Below, piece after piece: positions 6,101-6,850 of a stretch of 6,850 nucleotides of DNA. Each line of letters starts with the position of its first letter. Position 1 is the first letter of the stretch. This DNA is from an uncultured Lachnospiraceae bacterium (GTDB taxonomy: Bacteria > Bacillota > Clostridia > Lachnospirales > Lachnospiraceae), in contig CACXFW010000129.1 in assembly GCA_902767065.1 (NCBI GenBank), positions 1-6,850 of the forward strand, given 5' to 3'. Made by a program: the position numbers and the translations under genes. A model generated the notes under the pieces. It worked only from the letters and a program-made list of their open reading frames with translations, did not search any database and had not been told where the DNA came from.

Positions 6101-6384
6101 CGCAGACCGATACGGTCCGCATGGAAGGAGCCGTAAGGCTTGCCGGAAGGATCCTGGAGCATATGGGAATTCCGGAAGAAAAACAGTTTCTCGGGACCCT
6201 GAACGCAGGACACCCGGGCGGAATGCTGCCGCTTGCGCGCTCAGAAAAGGATTCGCTGCATCCCTCCCTCCTGCCCGGCAATCTCTATGTGGCAGACGCG
6301 ACCATTTTGCCAAAGGCCATGGGCAATCCGCCCATGCTGACTATCATGGCGCTGGCAAAGAAGATCGCGGCAGTGGTGCCGTGA
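6097..6384 (+). CDS. GMC oxidoreductase C-terminal catalytic domain (second part of the split gene)
   Basis: This 95-codon ORF starts at ATG 6097, overlapping the stop of the first part as ATGA; homologous sequence in this frame begins earlier, at 6061. It carries the GMC C-terminal signature: NAGHPGG at 36-42, where His39 is the expected catalytic base, then GNLYVADATILP at 61-72, and GNPPMLTI at 76-83, where Asn77 is the expected second catalytic residue. The last helix, ALAKKIAAVV, packs near FAD in this family. It is not a stand-alone enzyme, because the FAD-binding domain lies in the preceding ORF. If the frameshift is real, function would need translational coupling and reassembly of the two pieces, or recoding; otherwise the gene is a pseudogene. 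The family identification is strong. Confidence 0.8.
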   Translation: MTQTDTVRMEGAVRLAGRILEHMGIPEEKQFLGTLNAGHPGGMLPLARSEKDSLHPSLLPGNLYVADATILPKAMGNPPMLTIMALAKKIAAVVP

Positions 6385-6452
6385 GCTTAATGAATATTGA
6401 TCGGAGTGATGCTGCCTGAGTGTACCGTGGCCGGCTCCGGGATCCGATGTGA

Positions 6453-6794
6453 TTATGCCCAGAGTGCAGAGAAGAACGCAGACACGATGCCTGCAAGAGC
6501 CAGAGAGGCAGCGATCAGAATCACAACGACCCTGCGAAAGGCAGGATGATAGAGAATGCTGCGTCTGGAAGGATTCTCTGACTGCTCCCGGAACCAGTCT
6601 TTCTCCGGATACAGATCAGAAGTTCCTTCCCGGATCATGGTGTAGGCCGCATTGATGCGATTCATCTTTTCTGCTGCGTTATCCTCTTTCGGATTCGCAT
6701 CGGGATGGTATTTCTTGGCCAGCGTACGGTAAGCGCTCTTGATTTCTTCCTCGGTGGCGTCCGGGCTGACGCCAAGCTCTGTGTATGGATCCAT
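6453..6794 (-). CDS. Small J-domain (DnaJ-like) protein with C-terminal membrane anchor
   Basis: The J domain begins directly at the ATG at 6794, reading MDPYTELGVSPDATEEEI, with the HPD motif at residues 30-32 that stimulates Hsp70 (DnaK) ATPase. Helix III (NRINAAYTMI) ends near residue 54. There is no Gly/Phe region, zinc-finger domain or substrate-binding domain, so it is a type III J protein. Residues about 89-111 form one hydrophobic segment with almost nothing after it, so it is probably tail-anchored with the J domain in the cytoplasm. Length is 113 residues. AAGGA lies 10 bases upstream of this start. The frame extends 16 codons further to an ATG at 6842, but that part is not J-domain-like and has no ribosome binding site within the window. 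The gene is convergent with the oxidoreductase; the 68-bp gap holds no clear terminator. Confidence 0.87.
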   Translation of the reverse strand: MDPYTELGVSPDATEEEIKSAYRTLAKKYHPDANPKEDNAAEKMNRINAAYTMIREGTSDLYPEKDWFREQSENPSRRSILYHPAFRRVVVILIAASLALAGIVSAFFSALWA

Positions 6795-6850
6795 GACAGG
6801 TTTTTCCTTCCCCTCTCTTACCAGAACCGTACCCCTTTTCATTGGGGGCC

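Noticed and set aside
4943..6384. CRISPR array, tRNA, rRNA or insertion-sequence transposase
   Set aside because: No spaced repeats, cloverleaf, rRNA-like sequence or transposase motif was seen here or elsewhere in the window.
6385..6452. Bidirectional terminator between the convergent genes
   Set aside because: Only weak, widely spaced complementarity is present (for example 6404-6407 with the CTCC near 6436), with no strong stem and no T tract on either strand.

Overview
The window reads as a chromosomal segment of an anaerobic, GC-rich member of the Firmicutes, most likely class Clostridia (Lachnospiraceae-like). The reasons are the strong GGAGG-type ribosome binding sites, GC-rich third codon positions, a secreted protein with a NADase-type glycan-binding (discoidin-fold) domain, a small tail-anchored J protein, and a remnant of a clostridial-type MATE transporter. 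The taxonomic call is an inference from these features; no marker gene is present.

Layout. Positions 1-364 hold no intact gene. They contain a long imperfect hairpin (2-65), a perfect TATAAT box (93-98) and a roughly 55-residue internal piece of a MATE family transporter (145-312). A secreted or lipid-anchored protein with a discoidin-like N-terminal half and an unknown C-terminal half follows (365-1603). Next is a large bifunctional enzyme (about 1715-4426): an N-terminal NAD(P)-dependent thioester reductase / fatty acyl reductase domain fused to a C-terminal acyl-CoA synthetase (AMP-binding) domain. Its stop overlaps the start of an uncharacterised Cys-containing protein (4423 onward) with three in-frame 24-bp repeats. 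That gene runs into a FAD-dependent GMC-type oxidoreductase with a C-x2-C-x2-C-x3-C motif. In this sequence the oxidoreductase is split into two ORFs (5093-6100 and 6097-6384) by a frameshift in a short A run. A convergent gene on the minus strand encodes a small J-domain protein with a C-terminal membrane anchor (6453-6794).

How the genes may work together. The reductase-ligase, the unknown protein and the oxidoreductase are tightly packed and overlapping, which suggests one transcription unit. Family knowledge points to activation of a fatty acid (or other carboxylic acid), reduction of the activated acyl group to aldehyde or alcohol, and redox chemistry on a fatty alcohol or aldehyde by the GMC enzyme. 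The substrate and the physiological direction are unknown.

Sequence integrity. There are two apparent frame changes (about 5045-5055 and 6060-6063) and a transporter remnant. Either the locus is decaying, or the assembly contains single-base indel errors. This should be settled before any function is argued from the split ORFs.
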